Positions 19,204-26,541 of a stretch of DNA of 64,000 bases are shown here, piece after piece. The stretch covers positions 62,001 through 126,000 of the forward strand of contig NZ_JBHLWM010000011.1 of NCBI RefSeq assembly GCF_042432815.1. The letters are read 5' to 3'. The translations under genes were made by a program, and so were the position numbers. The notes beneath the pieces were generated by a model. The model ran no database searches. It was not told where the DNA came from and saw nothing but the letters and a program-made list of their open reading frames with translations. Each line of letters opens with the position of its first letter. Position 1 is the stretch's first letter. The stretch is from Rhodopseudomonas telluris (GTDB lineage Bacteria; Pseudomonadota; Alphaproteobacteria; Rhizobiales; Xanthobacteraceae).

Positions 19204-19779
19204 TTACATCCCCAGATCGAACACGTTCGGCAGCTGGATCAGCGGCAACGTGGCGACGCCGATCAGAGTTGCCACCATGCGCATCAGCGTGCGGTTGTTC
19301 GGACGCGCGCTGCCGCGCATCTGCCGGCCGATCCATTCCAGCACTTCGGTGTTTACCCCGACCGCCTGGGTCGGTGCCCAGGACTCGATCTCGGTGTCGG
19401 GCGCCAGCGCGACGCTGCGCGATGGCACCGGCAGGCCGGACGCGGCAGCGGCGTGATGCACCACCGCCTTGGCGAACAGGTCGTCGAACCGGCCGCTATC
19501 CTTGCGCTCGGCAGCGGCGGCATTGATCTCGAACAGCGCCTCGCATTCGGCGCGGCTGATCGGCTGGTTCTCGACGGCCGGCGCAGTGAGGATGCGCACA
19601 CACCAGGCGGCGTCGGCCGCATCGAGGGTGCGTGAGAAATGGACTCTACCACGCGTGGTCGGGCCCTCGCCGGTGATCACACCGTCGCGCACGACACCGA
19701 GCGCCTGCGCGGCGCTGTAGCGGTCCGAAATCCGGTGGGGTTCGATGCCGATCTCGTCGGCCAGGGCAGCGGCAGTCAT
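19204..19779 (-). CDS. Hypothetical protein with C-terminal hydrophobic segment
   Basis: I do not recognise this 191-residue protein. The first half is soluble (ALADEIGIEPHRISDRY..., a W/C patch AAWCVRIL), and residues about 163-184 form a hydrophobic stretch (LMRMVATLIGVATLPLIQL) after GSARPNN, consistent with a tail anchor. The ATG at 19779 has a good ribosome site (AAGGA). A short palindromic repeat follows its neighbour's stop at the other end. Codon pattern looks like real coding sequence, and no competing frame is convincing. Confidence 0.6.
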   Translation of the reverse strand: MTAAALADEIGIEPHRISDRYSAAQALGVVRDGVITGEGPTTRGRVHFSRTLDAADAAWCVRILTAPAVENQPISRAECEALFEINAAAAERKDSGRFDDLFAKAVVHHAAAASGLPVPSRSVALAPDTEIESWAPTQAVGVNTEVLEWIGRQMRGSARPNNRTLMRMVATLIGVATLPLIQLPNVFDLGM

Positions 19780-20169
19780 GGTTCCTTACTCATCATGTTG
19801 GTTGTCGACCAGCATTTCCACGCCGGCGTAAACGCTTGGTTAAGCTTTCGTCGTCGCTTGCGAGTTCCTTGTCCGGCACCGCGGAGTTATCGACAGCGTT
19901 GCGGACAAGTCGCAGTGACCGCGGTCACCGACGATGAGATCGCAAGCCGCTCCGGCGGCGTTGCGGCGCAGCGAAGGCTTTATCGGGGCAGCTTGCTTAC
20001 CAGAATGTCGCAGTGAGACGGCGTCAGGTTCAGCCGCGCGAATGCCATCCGGTGCCTCAACACCGACATGAAAAAGACGGCAGCATGCTACGGCCGCACG
20101 CGAAGCTGCGGCCGTAGCGCCTTGGCTTGGCAGTCTGTTTGGAAGCTCGCGGCTTGGAAGCTCGGCCGT
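19780..20169. other. Gene-free stretch with one strong hairpin
   Basis: Nothing that looks like a gene was found in these 390 bases, apart from the hairpin at 20087-20118. The left end probably holds the promoter of the 19204-19779 gene. Confidence 0.4.
20087..20118 (-). terminator. Terminator-like hairpin after the DUF2177 gene
   Basis: A perfect 12-base-pair stem, GCTACGGCCGCA / TGCGGCCGTAGC, has an 8-base loop. On the minus strand it is followed within about 12 bases by TTTTT, fitting a terminator for the minus-strand gene ending at 20170. Confidence 0.65.
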
Positions 20170-20568
20170 TCAGCGCGGCGACAGCCAGTCGGCCAACAGC
20201 AGGCCGAGCGCGCCGGACACCGCGGTGACGAACACGCCCCACGAGATGTCCACGGCCACCACCGGCCAGGTCCAGTGCTTCAGCAGCGCCAGCGAGGTCA
20301 GCTCGAAGGTCGAGTAGCAGAACAGGCCGAACAGAGCCCCGAACATCAACGAGGATTGCCAGGTGGCCGTGGCCGAGCCATTGACGAATACCAGAATGCC
20401 GACGACGTAGAGCAGATAGAACATCACCGCCGGCAACATCCGGACCGGGCCGAGCATTTCGCCGACCTGTGCGTTGAAAAAACTCTTCGCAATCGTTCCG
20501 AGGAAAAGGAAATCCAGCGGGATCAGAACCAGAAACGTCGCCAGATAAAGAACACCATACCGCTTCAC
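20170..20568 (-). CDS. DUF2177 family membrane protein
   Basis: This 132-residue protein has four hydrophobic segments (LYLATFLVLIPLDFLFL, MFYLLYVVGILVFV, LMFGALFGLFCYSTFEL, AVDISWGVFVTAVSGALGLLL) and the family-typical IPLDFLFLG and WGVFVTA blocks. It should sit in the inner membrane; function is unknown. A TTG at 20583 extends the frame by five residues, but the GTG at 20568 is preceded at good spacing by GGGAG, so I prefer it. It is divergent from the photolyase, a common neighbour of DUF2177 genes. Confidence 0.85.
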   Translation of the reverse strand: MKRYGVLYLATFLVLIPLDFLFLGTIAKSFFNAQVGEMLGPVRMLPAVMFYLLYVVGILVFVNGSATATWQSSLMFGALFGLFCYSTFELTSLALLKHWTWPVVAVDISWGVFVTAVSGALGLLLADWLSPR

Positions 20569-20677
20569 ATCAGTCTCCCGCAAACAGCCGCATCATCTTC
20601 AATACGCTTCACTTCTCTTTCCGTTTCAACCCTGCAACCGAACCCACCGCGCGATTTCCCCTTTCGATGGAGTCCTG

Positions 20678-22141
20678 ATGGCCAAAGCCGCGTCCCGCCC
20701 CGTCATCGTCTGGTTTCGCGACGACCTGCGGCTCTCTGATCATCCGGCCCTGCATGAAGCGGCTACCACCAGGGCGCCGCTGATCTGCGTCCATGTGTTC
20801 GACGAGGAGAGCGCGCAGCTCCGCCCACCGCTGGCGCGGCCGCTCGGCGCGGCGTCGCGGTGGTGGCTGGCGCAATCGCTGCGCGCGCTCGCGGCCGGGC
20901 TGCAGGCGCGCGGCGGCGCGCTGATCCTGCGCCGGGGCCCTGCCGCCGACATCATTGCCGAACTGGCCCGGCAGGTCGATGCAGCGGCGGTGCACTGGAA
21001 CGAGATCGAGATCGGACCGTATCGCGCCATCGCCGACGATCTGGCGGAAGCGCTCAGCGTCGCCGGCATCGCGCATCACCGCCACCGTGGCGATCTGCTC
21101 GCCGCGCCTGATGCGATCCGCACCAAGGAAGGCCGCGGCCTGCGGGTGTTCACGCCGTTCTGGCGACGCGTGCTCAGCCTCGGCGATCCGCCGCCATCGT
21201 TGCCGGCGCCGACCCAGCTGCGCGCCCTGCCCGGCGTGCAGAGCGACGATCTGGCGTCGTGGCAGCTCGAGCCGACCACACCGGATTGGGCTGGTGGCTT
21301 GCGCGCAACTTGGACGGCTGGCGAAAATGCCGCGCGGGACAAGCTGAAGGCCTTCCTCGAAGGCCTGCCCGGTTATGCCACCGGGCGCGACCGCCCGGAT
21401 CGCGACGCGACCTCGCGGCTGTCGCCGCATCTGCGGTTCGGCGAAATCAGTCCGCGGCAGGTGTGGTTCGCGGCGCGCTTCGCCGCGGCCGAGCGGCCGG
21501 CGATTGCGGCCGATGTCGACAAGTTTCTCAGCGAGCTCGGCTGGCGCGAGTTCTGCCTGCATCTGCTGGCCGATCATCCGGATCTCGCCGCGCGCAATCT
21601 GCAGCCGGCCTTCGACGACTTTCCGTGGACCAGCAACGAGGCGGCGTTGCACGCCTGGCAGCACGGCCGCACCGGCTATCCGATCGTCGACGCCGGGATG
21701 CGGGAGCTGTGGCACTGCGGCGTGATGCATAACCGCGTCCGCATGGTGGTCGCGTCGTTCCTGGTCAAGCACCTCCTGATCGACTGGCGGCTCGGCGAAG
21801 CCTGGTTCTGGGACACGCTGGTCGATGCCGACCCCGGCAGCAATCCGGCCAACTGGCAGTGGGTCGCCGGCTGCGGCGCGGATGCCGCGCCGTATTTCCG
21901 CGTGTTCAATCCTGTGCTGCAGGGCGAGAAATTCGACCCCGCCGGCGACTATGTGCGGCGCTGGGTGCCTGAACTCGCCGACCTGCCGAACAAATTCATC
22001 CACCAGCCGTGGAGCGCAACGCCGGTCGAGCTTGCCGCGGCGGGGGTCACGCTGGGCGGCAACTACCCGGAGCCGATCGTCGATCACAAGGCCGGCCGCG
22101 CGCGGGCCCTTGCGGCCTACGCCGAACTGCGTCAACGTTGA
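20678..22141 (+). CDS. phrB: Deoxyribodipyrimidine photolyase (class I CPD photolyase)
   Basis: This 487-residue flavoprotein repairs UV-induced cyclobutane pyrimidine dimers with blue light. The N-terminal antenna domain opens with VIVWFRDDLRLSDHPAL. The C-terminal FAD domain (about 200-485) contains TSRLSPHLRFGEISPRQ, ELGWREFC, the WRLGEAWFWDTLVDADPGSNPANWQW block and YFRVFNP. All the flavin-contacting blocks are intact and length is normal. The ATG follows GGAG. Downstream lie an 11-base-pair imperfect hairpin and a basic H1-like protein gene on the same strand. Confidence 0.96.
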   Translation: MAKAASRPVIVWFRDDLRLSDHPALHEAATTRAPLICVHVFDEESAQLRPPLARPLGAASRWWLAQSLRALAAGLQARGGALILRRGPAADIIAELARQVDAAAVHWNEIEIGPYRAIADDLAEALSVAGIAHHRHRGDLLAAPDAIRTKEGRGLRVFTPFWRRVLSLGDPPPSLPAPTQLRALPGVQSDDLASWQLEPTTPDWAGGLRATWTAGENAARDKLKAFLEGLPGYATGRDRPDRDATSRLSPHLRFGEISPRQVWFAARFAAAERPAIAADVDKFLSELGWREFCLHLLADHPDLAARNLQPAFDDFPWTSNEAALHAWQHGRTGYPIVDAGMRELWHCGVMHNRVRMVVASFLVKHLLIDWRLGEAWFWDTLVDADPGSNPANWQWVAGCGADAAPYFRVFNPVLQGEKFDPAGDYVRRWVPELADLPNKFIHQPWSATPVELAAAGVTLGGNYPEPIVDHKAGRARALAAYAELRQR

Positions 22142-22145
22142 ACAA

Positions 22146-22173
22146 CTTCGGTTAGTATCGCTACTAACAGAAG
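22146..22173. promoter_or_regulatory. Hairpin between photolyase and H1-like gene
   Basis: GTTAGTA-TCGC-TACTAAC (22151-22168) is a perfect 7-base inverted repeat, extendable with CTTC/GAAG across one mismatch. No T-run follows. It could be a weak terminator for phrB or an operator for the next gene. Confidence 0.4.
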
Positions 22174-22255
22174 CGAATCGGCTATCGTCGATTCCGTCTG
22201 GACTTTCTGTAAACTCTGCTCCGCAAACCCTGCTCTAGAACCCCTGGGGGACGAC

Positions 22256-22597
22256 ATGGACGACGACAAGCCGCTGATCGAACAGGTGACGGATGCCATC
22301 GGCGAGGCCGCCGACGAAGCCAAGAAGGTGGTCAAGAAGGCACGCAAGGCCGTCAGCAAGGCGGCCAAGAAGGTCGCCAAGAAAGTGACCGCCAAGAAGG
22401 CGAAGAAGGCCCCGGCCAAGAAGGCTGGCAAGAAGGCCGCGAAGAAATCCGCCAAGAAGGCGCCCAAGAAGGCTTCCAAGAAGACCGCTGCGAAGTCCGC
22501 CAAGAAGGCGGGCAAGAAAGCCAAGGCCGCCAAGAGCTCGGCCAAGAAGGCTTCCAAAAAGACCGCGAAAAAGGCCGGCAAGAAGGCCAAGAAGTAA
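22256..22597 (+). CDS. Lysine/alanine-rich histone H1-like DNA-binding protein
   Basis: This 113-residue protein has a short acidic head (MDDDKPLIEQVTDAIGEAADEA) followed by about 90 residues that are almost only K, A, S, T and P in KKA-type repeats, the composition of histone H1 C-terminal tails, HctB/AlgP-like proteins and PhaF-like phasins. It should bind DNA non-specifically through charge. The underlying DNA is a run of imperfect direct repeats built on AAGAAGGC, which can vary in length by slippage. The ATG follows GGGGG. A strong intrinsic terminator ends the unit. A polyphosphate- or granule-binding role is an alternative. Confidence 0.85.
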   Translation: MDDDKPLIEQVTDAIGEAADEAKKVVKKARKAVSKAAKKVAKKVTAKKAKKAPAKKAGKKAAKKSAKKAPKKASKKTAAKSAKKAGKKAKAAKSSAKKASKKTAKKAGKKAKK

Positions 22598-22636
22598 CGG
22601 CACCAAGCCGCCTTCCCCATGCGGCCCATCCTCTCG

Positions 22637-22671
22637 CAAAAGCCTCCGGACGCAAATCCGGAGGCTTTTTG
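22637..22671 (+). terminator. Intrinsic terminator of the H1-like gene
   Basis: AAAAGCCTCCGGA and TCCGGAGGCTTTT form a perfect 13-base-pair stem around CGCAAA, flanked by A- and T-runs, so it should work in both directions. Confidence 0.92.
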
Positions 22672-22937
22672 CTGCGCGGATCAGTAGCAGGCGGCGCCCC
22701 GGATTCCGCGCCGCCCATCGGGCAATCCGTTTCATCCCGGAGCGGCCGGGCACGCCACGCCATCGCGAAGCTCAAACCTCGGCGCCGGCAGGCGTGACCC
22801 CTCGTTGCCATCCGAAGCGCGCTTGCCGCAAGCGGCTCGCCACGTGGGACCTCCGCTTTCGTGGAGCATTCCAAATGATTGGGTTTCCGCCACAAGACCG
22901 TTTAGCAAACGAGCGCTCGCGTCGGGCGCGCTCCGCG

Positions 22938-23813
22938 CTACACCCGCGTCCGGTTCACCAGGAAGACCGCGGCGGCGCAGATCGCCATGCCGGCGATGGC
23001 GATGGCGTCGAGGCGTTCGTCGAACAGCACGAACGCCATCAACGCGGTCACGGCCGGCACCAGATAGAACAGGCTCGCCACTGACGTCGCCGCCGAGCGG
23101 CGGATCAGCCAGTACAGCAGGCCGATCGAGCCGATCGACAGCACCAGCGCCAGCCACGTCAGCGCCAGCACGAACTCGGCGGTCCAGCGCACCTCGCGGG
23201 TTTCGAACAGCAGCGCGCCGACGCCGAACAGCGCCATCGCGGCGAGGAACTGAACGATGTTGCCGGCGCGCCAGTCGATGCCGCTGCAGAACCGCTTCTG
23301 ATACAGCGTACCGAGCGTGATGCTGATCAGCGAGCAGCCCGAGGCCAACCAGCCCCACCCCGCGTCACCGGTGATGCTGCGGTTGTGCATGATCATCAGC
23401 GCGCCGCCCAGCCCGAGCGCCAGCCCCAGCCATTGCTGCGCGGTGACGCGCTCGCCGAGCCAGCGATTGGCCAGCGTCGAGGTCAGGATCGGCTGCAGGC
23501 CGGGGATCAGCGCCGACAGCCCGGCCGGCACCGAATGCGCGATCGCAATCGCGGTGCCTGCCAGATACACGCCGTGCACCAGCAGCCCGGCCACCACGCT
23601 ATGGCCGATGCCGGCGAGGTTCGGCCAGCGCGGCCGGGCGACCAGGGCGATGATCGCCATCAGCCCCACCACCAGGATCATCCGAAGGGTGAGATAGGTC
23701 AGCGGCTCGGCGCCGCTCAGCGCATATTTGGTGCCGACGAAGCCGGTGCTCCACAGCACCACGAAAATGGCCGGCGCCGCGCGCGCGGCCCAATGGTCGG
23801 TGGAGGTTGTCAT
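22938..23813 (-). CDS. EamA/DMT-superfamily transporter
   Basis: This 291-residue inner-membrane protein has about ten hydrophobic helices arranged as two EamA repeats. The N-terminal FVVLWSTGFVGTKYAL and VPAGLSALIPGLQPILT segments, and the second-half SVASLFYLVPAVTALMAFVLFDE, are characteristic of RhaT/YdcZ-like metabolite exporters. It is a secondary carrier; substrate unknown (amino acids or other metabolites are typical). ATG at 23813 is the only convincing start. No operon partner is evident. Confidence 0.9.
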   Translation of the reverse strand: MTTSTDHWAARAAPAIFVVLWSTGFVGTKYALSGAEPLTYLTLRMILVVGLMAIIALVARPRWPNLAGIGHSVVAGLLVHGVYLAGTAIAIAHSVPAGLSALIPGLQPILTSTLANRWLGERVTAQQWLGLALGLGGALMIMHNRSITGDAGWGWLASGCSLISITLGTLYQKRFCSGIDWRAGNIVQFLAAMALFGVGALLFETREVRWTAEFVLALTWLALVLSIGSIGLLYWLIRRSAATSVASLFYLVPAVTALMAFVLFDERLDAIAIAGMAICAAAVFLVNRTRV

Positions 23814-23933
23814 TGCGGATCTTGAGTGCCCGATCGGCGGACGCGCCGCAATGGCAAATGCGTCAACGCGACGCAGGCGAGCCGGCCGGCTTTGAGAAAG
23901 CGCTGGACGGCGCGTGGATCGGGCTATGCGCGA

Positions 23934-24380
23934 TCAAAAATCCTCGGGACACGGATCGACGATCTTCCACAGCTCGGCGCCGTTCTTGATCTTCTTCATC
24001 TCGTTGGTGAGGCCGCCGTTGCGGCGGATCCAGTCCTTCACCGGCTGCGGATAATAGCTCATCAGCTCGTCGGTGCCCTCGGAGCTGTTGACCTTGATGC
24101 CGAAGGTGAAGGCCTTGTCGTAATAGGCGAGATGGAAGCCGAGGCTGGCGCGCGGGGTGACGCAGATCTTGTTCAGCGGCACGATGCCGAACACCATGGT
24201 GCAGGCCGAATTGCAGATGCCGTCGATGATCACGCGCTCGCGGCGGTCACGGATGCGCTCGTATTTGGCCTTGTACTCGGTGACGTAGCCGCCGTGGTCG
24301 CGGGTGATACGCAGATCGGCATGCGCCGGCGACACCATCAGCACCAGGGGGAGCAGCAGCGACGGAAGCAATCTTCGCAT
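23934..24380 (-). CDS. Small secreted protein resembling periplasmic ClpP/crotonase-fold proteins (COG3904-like)
   Basis: This 148-residue protein has a signal peptide (MRRLLPSLLLPLVLMVSPAHA). The mature part reads RVIIDGICNSACTMVFG then VCVTPRASLGFHLAY-type spacing. That SAC motif and the following TPRASLGFH strand resemble the nucleophile region of predicted periplasmic serine-protease-like COG3904 proteins. It is shorter than ClpP, so the enzymatic call is tentative. The frame is open for 21 codons further, but ATG at 24380 begins the signal peptide. Cysteines in the mature part may pair. It is divergent from tRNA-Arg. Confidence 0.6.
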   Translation of the reverse strand: MRRLLPSLLLPLVLMVSPAHADLRITRDHGGYVTEYKAKYERIRDRRERVIIDGICNSACTMVFGIVPLNKICVTPRASLGFHLAYYDKAFTFGIKVNSSEGTDELMSYYPQPVKDWIRRNGGLTNEMKKIKNGAELWKIVDPCPEDF

Positions 24381-24601
24381 GGACAATCGGCAATCGGGAT
24401 GTCGAAGGACAGGACGACGGCGGCCCGGCACCGTCTGGCCCACACTCTGGCTTCACAATGTTTGGAAATCGTTAAGCATCGCATTCCGGCGAAAACATGG
24501 GCGCCGAAACCTGGGCAATTCCGGCCGCCCCCCTGTAAATCCCCGCGGAAATGCTGTAATCGGCCCGTTGTCCCACCGCAGCGCGGCCGCGGACAGCCCA
24601 G

Positions 24602-24678
24602 GCGCTCGTAGCTCAGCTGGATAGAGCATCGGATTTCGATTCCGAGGGTCGGAGGTTCGAATCCTTCCGAGCGCGCCA
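24602..24678 (+). tRNA. tRNA-Arg (anticodon TCG)
   Basis: A full cloverleaf is readable: acceptor GCGCTCG / CGAGCGC, D-arm GCTC...GAGC, anticodon stem TCGGA/TCCGA with loop TTTCGAT (anticodon TCG, reading CGA), T-arm GGAGG-TTCGAAT-CCTTC with one mismatch-like pair, discriminator G and encoded CCA. Length is 77 bases. Confidence 0.95.
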
Positions 24679-24712
24679 TCTGCCCGCCCCTAAGTCGGCC
24701 GGCTCGCAGCTT

Positions 24713-25585
24713 TCAGCTCAGAAACGCCTCCGAAGTCGTCAGCACGAGTCCGCGCGCGGCCATGTCGGCGAGGAACTGCTCGGCGATCGCCGGGAAATCC
24801 GGCGAGCCCGGCGACGGCGGCACCGGCGACATGCAGTCGGTCAGCAGGTGGATCTTGGACACATGCGGCTCGCCGATGTGGTCGACCAGCTGGCGCACGG
24901 TGGCGGCGACGCAGTGCGACGACGCCTCGCCCGCAACGGCGATGATGTCGGCCTGCTGCAGCGCCGCGACCAGGCCGCGGTTGAGCTGCGTGGCCGGATC
25001 GGCCGGGTCTGGCACTTCGGCGAGCAGCGCCCCGTAGTGTTCGGTGAAGGTGTTGAGGCCCTTGGCGACGAAGTCGGTCGGAACGCCGTGCGCGCGCTCC
25101 CAGGCCGCCAGCGCTCCCCGCAGGGTGTCGGCGACGTTGTGGCCCCAGCTCCCGACCAGGCAGTGCTCCGGCCACACCATCAGCACGAACTTGCCGGCGC
25201 GCTCCAGCTCGGCGGTGTAGTCGAGCATCCGCGGCCGCCACTCCGGCCGGCGCGGCGACCACGCGCCGGAGTCGACGTCGCCATGGGTGATCAGCGTGAA
25301 CGGCGGCGGCGCCGCCCCGGCGGCATCGCGCCAGAACGCCGGATGGGCGACGTCGATGACGCGGTGGGAATCCAGCGTGACGTGGATGCGGCCGAGCCGA
25401 CCGCCGAGCCGCTCGATCATCGCGGCGACCCGCGCCATGTCGGCCAGCGCCCCGGGCACCGGCAGCGTCGAGCGGAAGCGCGTGCCGTCCGGCAGCGCAA
25501 GGCCGACCGGATCCCCCTCGCCCGCCCGGATGTCCATGAAGTCGTTCTGCGGATCGATCACGACCAGATGCGTTGCCAGGCTCAA
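24713..25585 (-). CDS. Isochorismatase/nicotinamidase-like cysteine hydrolase
   Basis: This 290-residue cytoplasmic protein has the cysteine-hydrolase fold: VVIDPQNDFMD with the catalytic aspartate, IHVTLDSHRVIDVAHP, VWPEHCLVGSWGHN, a basic VAKGLNTFTEHY segment, and the nucleophile motif GEASSHCVAATV. Nicotinamidases are usually about 210 residues; the extra length lies in the middle. Nicotinamide or another amide is the likely substrate. The frame begins with TTG at 25585, about nine bases after AGGGAGG, so this unusual start is preferred. It ends 35 bases from the tRNA on the opposite strand. Confidence 0.82.
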   Translation of the reverse strand: MSLATHLVVIDPQNDFMDIRAGEGDPVGLALPDGTRFRSTLPVPGALADMARVAAMIERLGGRLGRIHVTLDSHRVIDVAHPAFWRDAAGAAPPPFTLITHGDVDSGAWSPRRPEWRPRMLDYTAELERAGKFVLMVWPEHCLVGSWGHNVADTLRGALAAWERAHGVPTDFVAKGLNTFTEHYGALLAEVPDPADPATQLNRGLVAALQQADIIAVAGEASSHCVAATVRQLVDHIGEPHVSKIHLLTDCMSPVPPSPGSPDFPAIAEQFLADMAARGLVLTTSEAFLS

Positions 25586-26111
25586 CGTGGATGCCCTCCC
25601 TGCGCACGCCTTGCACGATCACCGAACTTCGACGATCGCACCCGGCTGGTCAATTGCCGACGCTCCCTCCGCGCTTCGGATTGTCCAGGGGGACGGTAAT
25701 TCAAACCGCTTGCGCTGTATCGCCGCGACGTGACGATCTTGGTATCGTCCTGTCGTCGACGCGCGTGCGGGTCCGCCCCTCGCAACACAGGCCGCACTCA
25801 GCTATTTCAGCAACATCGCGAACTGATAATCGCACGCGAAATTTTTCGCCTTCCGCTGATCAGCGACGCGGCTAATCCAAGCACATCCGCGAAGCGGAAC
25901 GCGGGCGTTCGTGCTGACTCCAATGCGCCCGAATCGAACCGTTGCGCCCCGTCATCGCGACTGATCACCGCGATCGCGCGGCGTGCTCGCCCCGGCCGCG
26001 GCGCAGCAAAGGCTTCGCGCGCTCCTGCCGCGTTGACGGCTGCGAACGAGCTTTGGCATAATTTCACAACTGCTGGATGCTGCCGATCCGGGCGGTGGCG
26101 TGGGAGACGCG
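25586..26111. other. Gene-free stretch of about 525 bases
   Basis: No credible gene was seen; open frames here lack ribosome sites and family-like sequence. The stretch should contain the promoters of the divergent cysteine hydrolase and GrlR-like genes. Local base composition is more AT-rich near 25800-25860 (AACTGATAATCGCACGCGAAATTTTTCG), which may mark a promoter. Confidence 0.35.
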
Positions 26112-26462
26112 ATGAGGAACGGCCTGTATTCGATCCACGCCGATCTGCTGGACGGCCGTTCCGGCAAAGGCAGTGGCGTGGCGGTGTTCCTGAACGGCAG
26201 GATTTTGGGCGGCGACGCCTATCTGTACTACACCGGCAGCTATGTAACGTCCGGAAGCACCTTCAAGGGCGAAGTCACCGTCAGCCAGCACACGCCGAGC
26301 CCGGACGAAAGTCCGCTGTTCGGCGGCCAGAAGGAACCAGTCGGCATCGGCGTGTCCGGCACCTGGACCGACACGTCCGCGACGATGCAAGGCACCGCGC
26401 TGGTCGGCAAGTCGAGCCAGCTGTTCAAGGCGACCCTGCGCTGGCTCGCGCCGGCCGATTGA
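26112..26462 (+). CDS. GrlR-family small protein
   Basis: This 116-residue protein opens with MRNGLYSIHADLLDG and continues GSGVAVFLNGRILGGDAYLYYTGSY, the strand pattern of the GrlR-like (type III secretion negative regulator) family, a lipocalin-like beta barrel. GrlR in enteropathogens represses by binding the activator GrlA; no type III secretion genes or GrlA are in this window, so the rhizobial-type role is unknown. It has no signal peptide. ATG at 26112 follows GGGAG at proper spacing; a start 12 bases upstream is possible. It converges on the GMC gene with a perfect hairpin between. Confidence 0.72.
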   Translation: MRNGLYSIHADLLDGRSGKGSGVAVFLNGRILGGDAYLYYTGSYVTSGSTFKGEVTVSQHTPSPDESPLFGGQKEPVGIGVSGTWTDTSATMQGTALVGKSSQLFKATLRWLAPAD

Positions 26463-26495
26463 CGGCGTCCGGCGACGGCAGCCGATGCGGCCGCT

Positions 26496-26521
26496 GTTCG
26501 TGCGATTCCGATCGCACGAAC
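26496..26521. terminator. Bidirectional terminator-like hairpin between convergent genes
   Basis: GTTCGTGCGAT-TCCG-ATCGCACGAAC is a perfect 11-base-pair stem with a 4-base loop, lying between the stops of the GrlR-like and GMC genes. It lacks a T-run. Confidence 0.65.
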
Positions 26522-26541
26522 TGGCCCTTCCCTGCGCGCGG

